The position numbers and the translations under genes are program-made. Under the pieces are notes generated by a model. That model was not told where the DNA came from and searched no databases. It worked only from the letters and a program-made list of their open reading frames with translations. From an uncultured bacterium (GTDB taxonomy: Bacteria > Bacillota > Clostridia > Oscillospirales > Oscillospiraceae): a stretch of 64,000 nucleotides of DNA. The stretch spans positions 1-64,000 of the forward strand of contig CAMCCC010000004.1 in assembly GCA_945873205.1 (NCBI GenBank), given 5' to 3'. Positions 1 through 8,187 of this stretch are shown here, piece by piece (the stretch's first letter is position 1; every line of letters begins with the position of its first letter).

Positions 1-94
1 TGCGCACCTCAAAATTTGTTTTCTCAATGCAAGCATTATATTTCATTTTCCCACCAAACACAAGTGACAAACAGTATAACAGGAGGAAAAAACC
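1..94. other. upstream of eda, no gene
   Basis: No coding region is visible here. The stretch is AT-richer than what follows and ends in a strong ribosome-binding site, AGGAGG at 81-86, eight bases before the aldolase start codon. Whatever lies further upstream is outside the window, so I cannot tell whether the aldolase is the first gene of its operon. Confidence 0.6.
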
Positions 95-1048
95 ATGGAT
101 GTATTGAAAAGAATGGCCTGCGCCGGCATCGTCCCCGTTGTCGTCCTGGAGGATGCCAAGGACGCCGTCCCCACTGCCAAAGCAATGGTGGCCGGCGGCA
201 TCGACGTGATGGAGATCACCTTCCGCACCGCCGCCGCTGCCGATTCCATCAGAGCCGTGGCCGCTGAGGTTCCCGAGATGCTGGTGGGCGCCGGCACCGT
301 GGTGAACCTGGAGCAGTGCAAGCTGGCTGTGGAGTGCGGCGCCAAGTTCATCGTCTCCCCCGGCTATGATGAGGAAGTGGTGTCCTGGTGCTGCGACAAC
401 GGCGTTGCCGTCTGCCCCGGCTGCGTCACTCCCACCGAGATCATGATGGCCCTGAAGCATGGCCTGAAGGTTCTGAAGTTCTTCCCCGCCAACGTCTATG
501 GCGGTCTGGGCGCCATCAAGGCCCTGGCCGGTCCCTTCGGCGGCGTGAAGTTCATTCCCACCGGCGGCGTCAACCTGCAGAACGTGGGCGAGTTCATTGC
601 CGATCCCCACATCCATGCCGTGGGCGGCAGCTGGGTCTGCCCCAAGGCCGATATTGCAGCCGGCAACTTTGATAAGATCACCGAGCTGTGCAAGGAGAGC
701 CGCAAGGCGCTGCTGGGCTTTGAAGTGGCCCATGTGGGCATCAACTGCGCCGACGCCGCTGTCTGCGACCAGGTCTGCGACGCTTTTGCCGCCGCTTTCG
801 ACTTCGGCGTGAAGAAGGGCAATTCCTCCAACTTCGCCTCCACCGGCGTAGAGGTCATGAAGACCATGTTCAAGGGTGCCAACGGCCACATCGCCATCCG
901 CACCAACAAGATGACCCCCGCCATCGCCGAGATGGAGCGCCGGGGCCTGGAGCTGGATTGGGACTCCGTCAAGGACATGGAGAACATCAAGGCTGTCTAC
1001 TTCAAGAACGAGTTCGGCGGCTTTGCCGTACATCTTCTGCAGAAGTAA
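95..1048 (+). CDS. eda: KDPG/KHG aldolase with C-terminal VOC-like domain
   Basis: Class I aldolase cleaving 2-keto-3-deoxy-6-phosphogluconate to pyruvate and glyceraldehyde 3-phosphate (or 4-hydroxy-2-oxoglutarate). Residues 1-205 form the aldolase barrel: Glu40 in VMEITFRT is the expected acid/base, Lys128 in LKFFPAN the Schiff-base lysine, and the phosphate loop is PTGGVN. Stand-alone Eda is about 205-215 residues; this protein has 317. Residues about 207-317 ([12 protein letters not shown] onward) look like a glyoxalase/VOC-type fold, role unknown. The start is fixed by AGGAGG at 81-86. It lies 38 bases before KDG kinase, so the two probably act in sequence on KDG. The aldolase call is firm; the VOC assignment is moderate. 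Confidence 0.9.
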   Translation: MDVLKRMACAGIVPVVVLEDAKDAVPTAKAMVAGGIDVMEITFRTAAAADSIRAVAAEVPEMLVGAGTVVNLEQCKLAVECGAKFIVSPGYDEEVVSWCCDNGVAVCPGCVTPTEIMMALKHGLKVLKFFPANVYGGLGAIKALAGPFGGVKFIPTGGVNLQNVGEFIADPHIHAVGGSWVCPKADIAAGNFDKITELCKESRKALLGFEVAHVGINCADAAVCDQVCDAFAAAFDFGVKKGNSSNFASTGVEVMKTMFKGANGHIAIRTNKMTPAIAEMERRGLELDWDSVKDMENIKAVYFKNEFGGFAVHLLQK

Positions 1049-1086
1049 AGAGAATCCCCCAAATCATAAATGAAGGAGAAAACACC

Positions 1087-2115
1087 ATGAAATTTCTTAC
1101 TTTCGGCGAAATCATGCTGAGACTCAAGTCCCCCGGACTGGAGCGCTTCTTCCAGAGCCCCATGCTGGAGGCCACCTTCGGCGGCGGCGAAGCCAACGTT
1201 GCCGTTTCTCTGGCCAACTACGGCCAGGACGTGGCTTACCTCACCGTCCTGCCCAAGAACACCATTGCCGATGAGTGCGTCAAGGAACTGCGCAAGTTCG
1301 GCGTGGATACCAGCCGCATCGTCCGCTCCGACAAAGGCCGCGTAGGCATCTACTACCTGGAGACCGGCGCCAACGCCCGCCCCAGCAAGGTGGTCTATGA
1401 CCGCGAGTATTCCGCCATCGCTCTGGCCAAGCCCGGCGACATCGATTGGGACAAGGCCTTCGAGGGCGTGGATTGGTTCCACATCACCGGCATCACCCCC
1501 GCCATCTCCGAGTCCGCCATGGAGCTGAGCCTGGAGTCCGTCAAGGAAGCCAAGAAGCGGGGCATCACCGTCTCCTGCGACCTGAACTACCGCAAGAACC
1601 TGTGGAAGTACGGCAAGAAGGCCGCAGAGGTCATGCGTGAGCTGGCAAACTACGTTGACGTGGCCATCGCCAACGAGGAGGACGTGCAGAAGTCCCTGGA
1701 GATCACCACCGACGTGAACGTGGAGTCCGGCGAGCTGGACCGCGCCAAGTACAAGGCCCTGGGCGACAAGGTGCTGGAAACCTATCCCAACATGAAGTGC
1801 ATTGCCATCACCCTGCGTGAGAGCAAGAGCGCCGACTGGAACGGCTGGGCTGCCTGCCTCAACGACCGGGAGAACTTCTACGTCTCCAAGCGCTACGAGA
1901 TCCGCGACATCGTGGACCGCGTGGGCGGCGGCGACAGCTTCGGCGGCGGCCTCCTCTACGGCCTGACCCACTATGAGGACAAGCAGCAGGCTCTGGAGTT
2001 TGCCGTTGCGGCCTCCTGCCTGAAGCACAGCATCCTGGGCGACTTCAACCGTGTTGACGTGGCCGAAGTGGAGAAGCTCATGGGCGGCGACGGCACCGGC
2101 CGCGTCCAGAGATAA
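1087..2115 (+). CDS. kdgK: 2-keto-3-deoxygluconate kinase (PfkB family)
   Basis: Phosphorylates KDG with ATP to KDPG, the substrate of the preceding aldolase. It has 342 residues, typical for the ribokinase/PfkB family. The N-terminal substrate motif is [16 protein letters not shown], the central KDGK-type segment is [11 protein letters not shown], and the C-terminal PfkB signature is [13 protein letters not shown] with the catalytic Asp in GGGD. An in-frame ATG exists upstream inside eda, but the ATG at 1087 follows GAAGGAG and is the credible start. The eda-kdgK order points to catabolism of uronic acids, gluconate or other sugar acids through KDG. No transporter or dehydratase for this route is inside the window. 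Confidence 0.9.
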   Translation: MKFLTFGEIMLRLKSPGLERFFQSPMLEATFGGGEANVAVSLANYGQDVAYLTVLPKNTIADECVKELRKFGVDTSRIVRSDKGRVGIYYLETGANARPSKVVYDREYSAIALAKPGDIDWDKAFEGVDWFHITGITPAISESAMELSLESVKEAKKRGITVSCDLNYRKNLWKYGKKAAEVMRELANYVDVAIANEEDVQKSLEITTDVNVESGELDRAKYKALGDKVLETYPNMKCIAITLRESKSADWNGWAACLNDRENFYVSKRYEIRDIVDRVGGGDSFGGGLLYGLTHYEDKQQALEFAVAASCLKHSILGDFNRVDVAEVEKLMGGDGTGRVQR

Positions 2116-2139
2116 AATCAGTTTATAAGCATTTTATGA

Positions 2140-2157
2140 CTGCCGCAGAGGCGGCAG
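2140..2157 (+). other. intercistronic hairpin kdgK-SDR
   Basis: A 7-bp stem, CTGCCGC-AGAG-GCGGCAG, sits just upstream of the AAGGAG ribosome site of the next gene and has no U-run after it. More likely an RNA processing or stability element than a terminator. Confidence 0.4.
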
Positions 2158-2174
2158 AAAGGAGAATGATTACA

Positions 2175-2975
2175 ATGGATATTATGAAGCAGTTTTCCCT
2201 GGAGGGTAAGGTAGCTCTGGTCACCGGCGCCGCTTACGGCATCGGCTTTGCCATCGCCGAGGCCTATGCCGCCGCCGGCGCAAAGATCGCTTTCAACTGC
2301 CGCGGCGAGCATCACATGGAGGCCGCTATGGCCGCCTACCATGAAAAGGGCATCGACGCCCACGGCTACTATGCCGACGTCACCAACGAGGAGGACGTGA
2401 TCAAGCTGGTGGCCGACATCGAGCGGGACCTGGGCACCATTGACATCCTGGTCAACAACGCCGGCATCATCAAGCGTATTCCCATGCTGGAGATGGAGGC
2501 CAAGGACTTCCGCCAGGTCATCGATATCGACCTGGTTGCCCCCTACATCGTGGCAAAACATGTCATTCCCGGCATGATCAAGAAGGGCCACGGCAAGATC
2601 ATCAACATTTGCTCCATGATGAGCGAGCTGGGCCGCGAGACCGTCTCCGCCTACGCCGCTGCCAAGGGCGGCCTGAAGATGCTGACCCGCAACATCTGCT
2701 CCGAGTACGGCGAGTACAACATCCAGTGCAACGGCATCGGCCCCGGCTACATCGCCACCCCCCAGACCGCTCCTCTGCGTGAGATCCAGCCCGACGGCAG
2801 CCGTCACCCCTTCGACCAGTTCATCATCTCCAAGACCCCCGCTGCCCGCTGGGGCGAGGCCGAGGACCTGATGGGCCCCGCTGTGTTCCTGGCTTCCGAC
2901 GCTTCCAACTTCGTCAACGGCCATGTGCTCTATGTTGACGGCGGTATCCTCGCCTACATCGGCAAGCAGCCCTGA
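2175..2975 (+). CDS. SDR oxidoreductase, gluconate 5-dehydrogenase/KduD-like
   Basis: A classical short-chain dehydrogenase of 266 residues, NAD(P)-dependent and cytoplasmic. It shows the dinucleotide motif TGAAYGIG, the NNAG strand, and the catalytic Tyr/Lys in SAYAAAKGG. The C-terminus VNGHVLYVDGGI is standard. Close relatives by pattern are gluconate 5-dehydrogenase and 2-deoxy-D-gluconate 3-dehydrogenase (KduD), and the position after eda-kdgK supports a sugar-acid substrate. Which keto/hydroxy position is oxidised cannot be read from the sequence. The ATG at 2175 after AAAGGAGAATG is preferred to an in-frame ATG 39 bases upstream. A terminator follows. Confidence 0.8.
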   Translation: MDIMKQFSLEGKVALVTGAAYGIGFAIAEAYAAAGAKIAFNCRGEHHMEAAMAAYHEKGIDAHGYYADVTNEEDVIKLVADIERDLGTIDILVNNAGIIKRIPMLEMEAKDFRQVIDIDLVAPYIVAKHVIPGMIKKGHGKIINICSMMSELGRETVSAYAAAKGGLKMLTRNICSEYGEYNIQCNGIGPGYIATPQTAPLREIQPDGSRHPFDQFIISKTPAARWGEAEDLMGPAVFLASDASNFVNGHVLYVDGGILAYIGKQP

Positions 2976-2993
2976 GTAAAACAATCCAAATTA

Positions 2994-3022
2994 GGGCAGC
3001 GCAATGCGCTGCCCTGTCTTTT
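2994..3022 (+). terminator. rho-independent terminator after SDR
   Basis: A perfect 9-bp stem, GGGCAGCGC-AAT-GCGCTGCCC, followed by TGTCTTTT. It ends the eda-kdgK-SDR unit, so the next dehydrogenase is reached by readthrough or an unseen promoter. Confidence 0.8.
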
Positions 3023-3045
3023 GAGTGAACTTAGGAGGAAAGAAT

Positions 3046-4071
3046 ATGAAAGCAGCAGTTTTGAAAAATTGGCTGGACCTGGAGCTTTGCGACATTGATA
3101 TTCCTGTCCCCGGTAAGAACGAGGCTCTCATTAAGGTGAAGCTGGCCGGCGTCTGCGGCTCCGACATCGTGGTCTACCGGGGCAAGCACATGACCGCCAC
3201 CGTCCCCACCGTGCTGAGCCATGAGATTCTCGGCACCATCGAGACCCTGCCCGAGGGCTATACCGGCCCCTTTCAGGTGGGCCAGCGGGTGCTGATGAAC
3301 CCCATCATCTCCTGTGGTGAGTGCGCCGCCTGCCGCCGTGGCCTGGGCCACGTCTGCGAGAACCTGAAGCTGCTGGGCATCCATGTGGACGGCGGCTTTG
3401 CCGAGTACACCAAGGTGGGCGTGGACAAGCTGGTGGCCGTGCCGGAGGATATGCCGGACGATGTGGCCATCCTGTCCGAGCCCTTTGCCGTGGGCTACCA
3501 TGTGATGATGACCAGCAAAATCCAGAAGGGCGATACCGTGTTTATCTCCGGCGGCGCGGCAGTGGGCCTGTACATTGCCATCTTTGCCCGGGCCTGGGGC
3601 GCCAGCCGGGTCATTGTCTCCGAGATCAATGAGCCCCGCCGTCAGTTTGTGGAGTCCATGGGCATTGAGACCATCAATCCCGCCGAGAAGGACGCCATGG
3701 AGCTGATGCGGGAAGTCACCGACGGCGGTTTTGACGTGGTGTTTGACACCTCCGGCGCACCCGGCCCCACCATGATGATGCCGGACCTGTGCCGTGTGGG
3801 CGGCAAGATGATGAGCCTGAACCTGTCCGGCGACGAATACAAGTTCATCATCGGCAAGGTCAGCTTCAAGGAGCAGACCCTCATCGGCAACCGGCTCTAC
3901 ACCCAGGAGGAGTTTGAGCTGGGCACCAAGTTCGTGGCCGACAACTGGCGTGAGCTGGGGCTGGACCGCATGGTCACCGACCGGCTGCCCCTCAGCGACA
4001 TTGAGAAGGCCCTGCACATGATGCTCAACGGCGAGAACATCTGCAAGATCGTGATCAACTGCCAGCAGTAA
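3046..4071 (+). CDS. zinc-dependent MDR dehydrogenase (idonate/sorbitol/threonine DH-like)
   Basis: A medium-chain NAD(P)-dependent alcohol dehydrogenase of 341 residues. The catalytic zinc region is GVCGSDIVVYRG with SHEILGTI. The structural zinc site has four cysteines in CGECAACRRGLGHVCEN. The nucleotide-binding segment is VFISGGAAVGLYIA. The pattern fits L-idonate 5-dehydrogenase, sorbitol or threonine dehydrogenases; the exact alcohol cannot be decided. Placement behind eda, kdgK and a gluconate-dehydrogenase-like SDR favours a sugar acid or polyol. The start is ATG 3046 after TAGGAGGAA. Terminators lie on both sides, so it may be separately transcribed. Confidence 0.8.
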   Translation: MKAAVLKNWLDLELCDIDIPVPGKNEALIKVKLAGVCGSDIVVYRGKHMTATVPTVLSHEILGTIETLPEGYTGPFQVGQRVLMNPIISCGECAACRRGLGHVCENLKLLGIHVDGGFAEYTKVGVDKLVAVPEDMPDDVAILSEPFAVGYHVMMTSKIQKGDTVFISGGAAVGLYIAIFARAWGASRVIVSEINEPRRQFVESMGIETINPAEKDAMELMREVTDGGFDVVFDTSGAPGPTMMMPDLCRVGGKMMSLNLSGDEYKFIIGKVSFKEQTLIGNRLYTQEEFELGTKFVADNWRELGLDRMVTDRLPLSDIEKALHMMLNGENICKIVINCQQ

Positions 4072-4090
4072 GCACAAGATAACATACCAA

Positions 4091-4118
4091 ACCCGGCGTG
4101 ATTTTCACGCCGGGTCTT
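4091..4118 (+). terminator. terminator after MDR dehydrogenase
   Basis: An 11-bp stem, ACCCGGCGTGA with TCACGCCGGGT around a 3-base loop, followed by a short T-containing tail. Convincing stem, weak U-run. Confidence 0.65.
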
Positions 4119-4160
4119 CGAGACTGTCAAGAAGCATAGAGCGAGGAAAAAGGACGCTTT

Positions 4161-4322
4161 CTCAAGCCTTCCCCTTGAGGGGAAGGTGCCCAGTGCGCAC
4201 ACTGGGTGGATGAGGTGGAAATCATGCGTTTTTGACGGAGGTTCCTTCTTTTTCCCCGTTTTTATTTTCCACCTCATCAGTCGGCTTCGCCGACAGCTTC
4301 CCCTCAAGGGGAAGCCTTTGAC
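4161..4322. repeat. palindromic repeat family A, copy 1
   Basis: A non-coding element of about 160 bp. Its ends are inverted repeats, each containing the palindrome CTTCCCCTTGAGGGGAAG. Inside are the hairpin CCCAGTGCGCACACTGGG, the arm GATGAGGTGG paired with CCACCTCATC further right, and the hairpin GTCGGCTTCGCCGAC. Other copies lie at 5900-6059 (inverted), 17314-17549 (damaged) and 40497-40657. It fills most of the 370-base gap between the dehydrogenase and the MATE gene. MITE-like; no transposase is encoded. Confidence 0.85.
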
Positions 4323-4379
4323 CGGCAGAATCCACTGGTATAGCATGAAAAACAGACTTTTTTGACAAGCTGTCAAGCC

Positions 4380-4409
4380 TTGACATTCTGTCGGAAAAAG
4401 GGATATACT
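4380..4409 (+). promoter_or_regulatory. promoter of MATE gene
   Basis: TTGACA (4380-4385), 18-base spacer, TATACT (4404-4409). The -35 box begins directly after the flank of repeat copy 1. Confidence 0.75.
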
Positions 4410-4441
4410 GCTCATAATGAGCTGTTGCGGAGGGCGAGAAA

Positions 4442-5812
4442 TTGGCCTTTTACCATAAAGAAAAACATGATACGGATATGACCCAGGGCAGCATTGCCAG
4501 GCTGCTGCTGGCCTTTGCCATTCCCCTGATGCTGGGCAATTTGTTCCAGCAGCTGTATAACACGGTGGACTCCCTCATTGTGGGCAACTTCGTGGGCAAG
4601 CAGGCCCTGGCCGCCGTGGGCTGCACCGGGCCCATCATCAACACCCTGATCGGCCTTTTCGGCGGCCTTGCCGCCGGGGCTTCCGTAGTCATCTCCCAGT
4701 ATTATGGCGCAAAAGACTGGGAAAAGCTGGGCAAGGCCGTCCATACCACCGTCATGCTGACTCTGGCCGCCTGCCTGGTGCTCACGGTTGTGGGCGTCTG
4801 GGCCACGCCGCTGATGCTCCGCCTGATGGATACCCCTTCGGATGTAATCCAGGAGGCGGCGGTGTACCTGCGGATCTATTTCGGCGGCATCACCGGCCTG
4901 CTGCTGTATAACATCGGCTCCGGCATCCTCCGGGCCGTGGGGGATTCCACCCGCCCCCTGTATTTCCTCATCTTCTCCGCCCTGATGAACACCGGGCTTG
5001 ACCTGCTGTTTGTGGCGGTGCTGCGCCTGGGCATCGCCGGCGCGGCCATCGCCACCATTGTGTCCCAGTTCATCTCGGCGGTGCTGGTGACGCTGCTGCT
5101 CCTGCGCAGTAAAGAGCCCTACCGCCTGCGCCTGAACCAGCTGAGAATCTCCCCCGGGATGCTTCTCCGCATCTGCAACATCGGCATCCCCTCCTCCCTG
5201 CAAATGGGGATCACCGCCTTTTCCAATGTGTTCGTCATGGGCTATATCAACCATTTTGAAAGCTCTTGCATGGCGGGCTGGACCGCCTATAACAAGCTGG
5301 ACGCCCTGGCCATGCTGCCCATGCAGAGCCTGTCCCTGGCCCTCACCACCTTTGTGGGCCAGAATCTGGGCGCCGGGGATTTGAAGCGGGCCAAGGCCGG
5401 CCCCCGCTACGGCATGCTGATGGGCATGGCCCTGATGCTGCTGATCATTGTGCCCCTGATGCTCTTTGCCCCCCAGCTGACGGCGCTGTTCAATGCGGAG
5501 CCGGAGGTGGTGGCCTTCGGCACTCTCTTTATCCGCCTTTGCTCCCCCTTCTATGCGGCCTTTGCCATTAACCAGGTGTATTCCGGCGCCCTTCGCGGCG
5601 CGGGGGACACCCGCCCCACCATGTTCATCATGTTGGGCTCCTTCGTGGTGTTCCGGCAGCTGTATCTGTTCGTGGCTGCCCGCCTGGGAGCGGGGCCGGG
5701 GCTGATCTCCCTGGCCTACCCCGTAGGCTGGGTGCTGTGCAGCGCCCTGCTGCTGGTGTACTACTACCGGGGGAATTGGATCAAAAAGCTGAATCTGGAG
5801 GAAACAAGATAA
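4442..5812 (+). CDS. MATE family multidrug/cation exporter
   Basis: A polytopic inner-membrane antiporter of the MATE family, 456 residues, about 12 hydrophobic helices in two related halves. The N-terminal signature is IPLMLGNLFQQLYNTVDSLI and the family pattern VGNFVGKQALAAVG follows. Such proteins export drugs or metabolites using H+ or Na+ gradients; the substrate cannot be inferred. GGAGGG at 4429-4434 is correctly spaced for a TTG start at 4442; the first in-frame ATG is 4478, which would shorten the protein by 12 residues. It is a single-gene unit with its own promoter and terminator. A broken second MATE gene occurs at 47817. Confidence 0.88.
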   Translation: MAFYHKEKHDTDMTQGSIARLLLAFAIPLMLGNLFQQLYNTVDSLIVGNFVGKQALAAVGCTGPIINTLIGLFGGLAAGASVVISQYYGAKDWEKLGKAVHTTVMLTLAACLVLTVVGVWATPLMLRLMDTPSDVIQEAAVYLRIYFGGITGLLLYNIGSGILRAVGDSTRPLYFLIFSALMNTGLDLLFVAVLRLGIAGAAIATIVSQFISAVLVTLLLLRSKEPYRLRLNQLRISPGMLLRICNIGIPSSLQMGITAFSNVFVMGYINHFESSCMAGWTAYNKLDALAMLPMQSLSLALTTFVGQNLGAGDLKRAKAGPRYGMLMGMALMLLIIVPLMLFAPQLTALFNAEPEVVAFGTLFIRLCSPFYAAFAINQVYSGALRGAGDTRPTMFIMLGSFVVFRQLYLFVAARLGAGPGLISLAYPVGWVLCSALLLVYYYRGNWIKKLNLEETR

Positions 5813-5817
5813 AACCA

Positions 5818-5856
5818 ACGGCCTTCCGACGCAAAAGCGGAAGGCCGTTTCTGTTT
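5818..5856 (+). terminator. terminator after MATE gene
   Basis: An 11-bp stem, ACGGCCTTCCG with CGGAAGGCCGT, then TTCTGTTTG. Clear rho-independent terminator. Confidence 0.85.
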
Positions 5857-5899
5857 GTCAAAAGAGTCAGTTTTGTGCTGCACCAGCGTATACTGCTGG

Positions 5900-6059
5900 T
5901 CAAGGGCTTCCCCTTGAGGGGAAGCTGGCGGCAAAGCCGACTGATGAGGTGGCAAGTAAAAGCCGGGGAAAAGCAGAGACTTCCGTCAAAAAAGCAGGAT
6001 TTCCACCTCATCCGCCCAGTGTGCGCACTGGGCACCTTCCCCTCAAGGGGAAGGCTTGA
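5900..6059. repeat. palindromic repeat family A, copy 2 (inverted)
   Basis: The same element as at 4161-4322 in the opposite orientation, with the same end palindromes, the CCCAGTGTGCGCACTGGG hairpin and the GATGAGGTGG/CCACCTCATC arms. Copies 1 and 2 thus bracket the MATE gene as a 1.9-kb inverted pair. The flank TTGTCAAAA...GTGCTGCACCAGC before it resembles the flank of copies 1 and 3, so the mobile unit may be longer than the core. Confidence 0.85.
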
Positions 6060-6072
6060 GAGAAGGGTTTCT

Positions 6073-6915
6073 TTATTTTCCTGCCAGTTCCTTTAATTGC
6101 ACCAGCCACTCATAGGGAACGGAGAGATTGTCCATGATGCCGGTGCCCAGGGCAATCTGAGGCTTGTTGCTGCCGTGGAAGTCGCTGCCGCCGGTTTTCA
6201 CCAGGCTGTATTCCTCTGCCAGCGCCTCCAGATAGGCGCTCTGCTCCGGGCTATAGCCGCTGTAGCGACATTCCATGCCCCGGAGGCCCTGGCTCATGCA
6301 GTATTCGATCAGCTCCCGCAGGCCGGCGTCATCCCGCTTGTACTGGAAGGGATGGGCCAGCACCGGCACGCCGCCGGAAAGGCGGATGATCTCGATGGCC
6401 CGCTCAATGGGCAGGATAGTGCGGGGCACATAATAGCGCTGCCCCTTTTCCACATAGCGGTCAAAGGCGTCCCGGACGCTGGAAGCCAGACCCAGCTCCA
6501 CCAGAATGTCGGCAAAGTGGGGCCGGCCGATCACCTCGCCGAAGCGGCGCTTCATCTCCGCGTAGCTCACCGGCAGCCCGTCGGCGGCCATCAGGGCGCA
6601 CATCTTTTCGTTGCGCTCATCCCGGTCACGCACCACCCAGTTCAGCACCGGCTCCAGTTCCGGGGAGTGGGGGTCAATGTAATAGCCCAGAATGTGCACC
6701 GCTCCGCCGTACTTGGTGCTGATCTCGATGCCGGGCACCGTCTCCAGCCCCAAGATAGCGGCGGCTTCCTGAAGCGCCGGGTAGCCCAGAACGGTGTCAT
6801 GGTCGGTGAGGGCCACGGCGGCCAGACCCTGCCGGGCCGCCAGCGCCGCGATCTCCGCCGGGGTGCAGGTGCCGTCGGAGGCGGTGCTGTGGGTATGCAG
6901 ATCGATCTGTCTCAT
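6073..6915 (-). CDS. PHP-domain phosphoesterase (RNase AM/YciV-like)
   Basis: A PHP-superfamily metallo-phosphoesterase of 280 residues. Metal ligands are visible in DLHTHSTASDGT (His7, His9), LTDHDT and the C-terminal GSDFHG. It resembles 3',5'-nucleoside bisphosphate phosphatases / YciV (RNase AM), which act on pAp or small RNA 5' ends. It is the last gene of a leftward operon and its ATG overlaps the stop of the amidohydrolase by four bases, suggesting translational coupling. The specific substrate is not certain. Confidence 0.8.
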   Translation of the reverse strand: MRQIDLHTHSTASDGTCTPAEIAALAARQGLAAVALTDHDTVLGYPALQEAAAILGLETVPGIEISTKYGGAVHILGYYIDPHSPELEPVLNWVVRDRDERNEKMCALMAADGLPVSYAEMKRRFGEVIGRPHFADILVELGLASSVRDAFDRYVEKGQRYYVPRTILPIERAIEIIRLSGGVPVLAHPFQYKRDDAGLRELIEYCMSQGLRGMECRYSGYSPEQSAYLEALAEEYSLVKTGGSDFHGSNKPQIALGTGIMDNLSVPYEWLVQLKELAGK

Positions 6916-8177
6916 AGGATGCTCCTGTTCAGCGCTGCCGCCTGCCGGTAGATCTCCTCCGGCTCCTCACCCACAAAGAACGCTCCCTTTTCATAGAGAA
7001 CCCGGCCATTGACCATGGTCAGGCGCACATTCTCCTTGGAGCCGGCAAACACCAGGTTCTTGGCGATGTTGTTCACCGGCTGCATGTTGGGCCGGTGCAG
7101 GTCGATGACCACCAGGTCCGCCAGCTTGCCCTCGGCGATGTCGTCGCAGTCGTTGAGCCCCATGGCCCGGGCGCCGCCCACGCAGGCCATGGTCAGGATG
7201 TTCTCCGCCTTGCCTGCCGCCGCGTCATTCCGGCTCACCTTTTGCAGGCAGCTGGCCAGGTACATCTCCCGGAACATATCCAGGGCGTTGTTGCTGGCGG
7301 CGCCGTCGGTGCCGATGGCCATAGGTACCCCCGCGGAGAGCATCTGGTCCACCGGGGCGATGCCGCTGGCCAGCTTCAGGTTGGAGGCCGGGTTGGTGAT
7401 GGCGTAAATCCCCTTCCGGGCAAAGAGGGCGATGTCCTCGTCGTTCATCCAGGTGCAGTGGAAGCCGCCGCCGCCGTAGCGGAAGAGGCCCATCCGATCC
7501 AGCAGCTGGGGCGGGGTCAGGCCGTAGCGCTCCACGCAGCCCTCCACCTCGCTTTTGGTCTCGGCGCAGTGCATGTAGCAGGGGGCCTGGTACTTCTCCG
7601 CCAGGGAGGCCATGTATTCCATCCGCTGCCGGCTGGTGGTGTACTCGGCGTGGATGCCCAGCCGGTAGCTTACCAGCTCGTGGTAATCGTTGAAGCGCAG
7701 GAACTCCCGCTCAATGTTGGTGGGGTCCGCGTCAAAATCGTTCATGGCCGAGCAGATCACCGTGCGAAAGCCGCTGTCCACATTGGCCTTGGCATAGGCC
7801 TCGTTGTGGTAGTACATGTCAAAGCTGGCGGTGATGCCGGAAGAGAGGTATTCCAGGATGCCCAGCCGGGTGAAGGTATAGATGGCCTCCGGCGTCAGCT
7901 TGGCCTCATGGGGGAACACCTTGTCATAGAGCCACTCCTGCAGGGGCATGTCATCCGCGTAGGAGCGGAGGAACACCATGGCGGTGTGGGTGTGGGCGTC
8001 CTTAAAGCCGGGCATCAGCAGGTCGCCCTTCAGGTCGATCTGCCGCTGGAAAGGGGGCAGCTCCGCCCTGGCCGGGCCCACATAGACGATGCGGCTTCCG
8101 TCCACCCAGACCTCATCCTCTGTAATCTTCAGCCCTCCGCCGAAGGAGAGCACTTTTCCGTTGTAAAAGCGTATCAT
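6912..8177 (-). CDS. amidohydrolase, MTA/SAH deaminase-like
   Basis: A metal-dependent hydrolase of 421 residues in the amidohydrolase superfamily. It has the HxH zinc motif in MPGFKDAHTHT (His62, His64), a further ligand region MHCAETKSE, and the conserved Asp in IGTDGAASNN. This arrangement is typical of 5-methylthioadenosine/S-adenosylhomocysteine deaminase and related chlorohydrolase-like enzymes, which deaminate purine-like substrates. Deamination of a methylthio- or adenosyl-nucleoside is the best guess. It is fourth in the yfcE-murT-gatD operon, 10 bases after gatD. Confidence 0.78.
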   Translation of the reverse strand: MIRFYNGKVLSFGGGLKITEDEVWVDGSRIVYVGPARAELPPFQRQIDLKGDLLMPGFKDAHTHTAMVFLRSYADDMPLQEWLYDKVFPHEAKLTPEAIYTFTRLGILEYLSSGITASFDMYYHNEAYAKANVDSGFRTVICSAMNDFDADPTNIEREFLRFNDYHELVSYRLGIHAEYTTSRQRMEYMASLAEKYQAPCYMHCAETKSEVEGCVERYGLTPPQLLDRMGLFRYGGGGFHCTWMNDEDIALFARKGIYAITNPASNLKLASGIAPVDQMLSAGVPMAIGTDGAASNNALDMFREMYLASCLQKVSRNDAAAGKAENILTMACVGGARAMGLNDCDDIAEGKLADLVVIDLHRPNMQPVNNIAKNLVFAGSKENVRLTMVNGRVLYEKGAFFVGEEPEEIYRQAAALNRSIL

Positions 8178-8187
8178 TTTGTTCTCC

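Noticed and set aside
958-1086. N-terminal extension of KDG kinase into the aldolase gene
   Set aside because: The frame is open, but the family begins at MKFLTFGE and a ribosome site lies just before ATG 1087.
4161-4322. Palindromic repeats as a CRISPR array or small RNA cluster
   Set aside because: The copies are dispersed, not tandem; there are no regular spacers and no cas genes.
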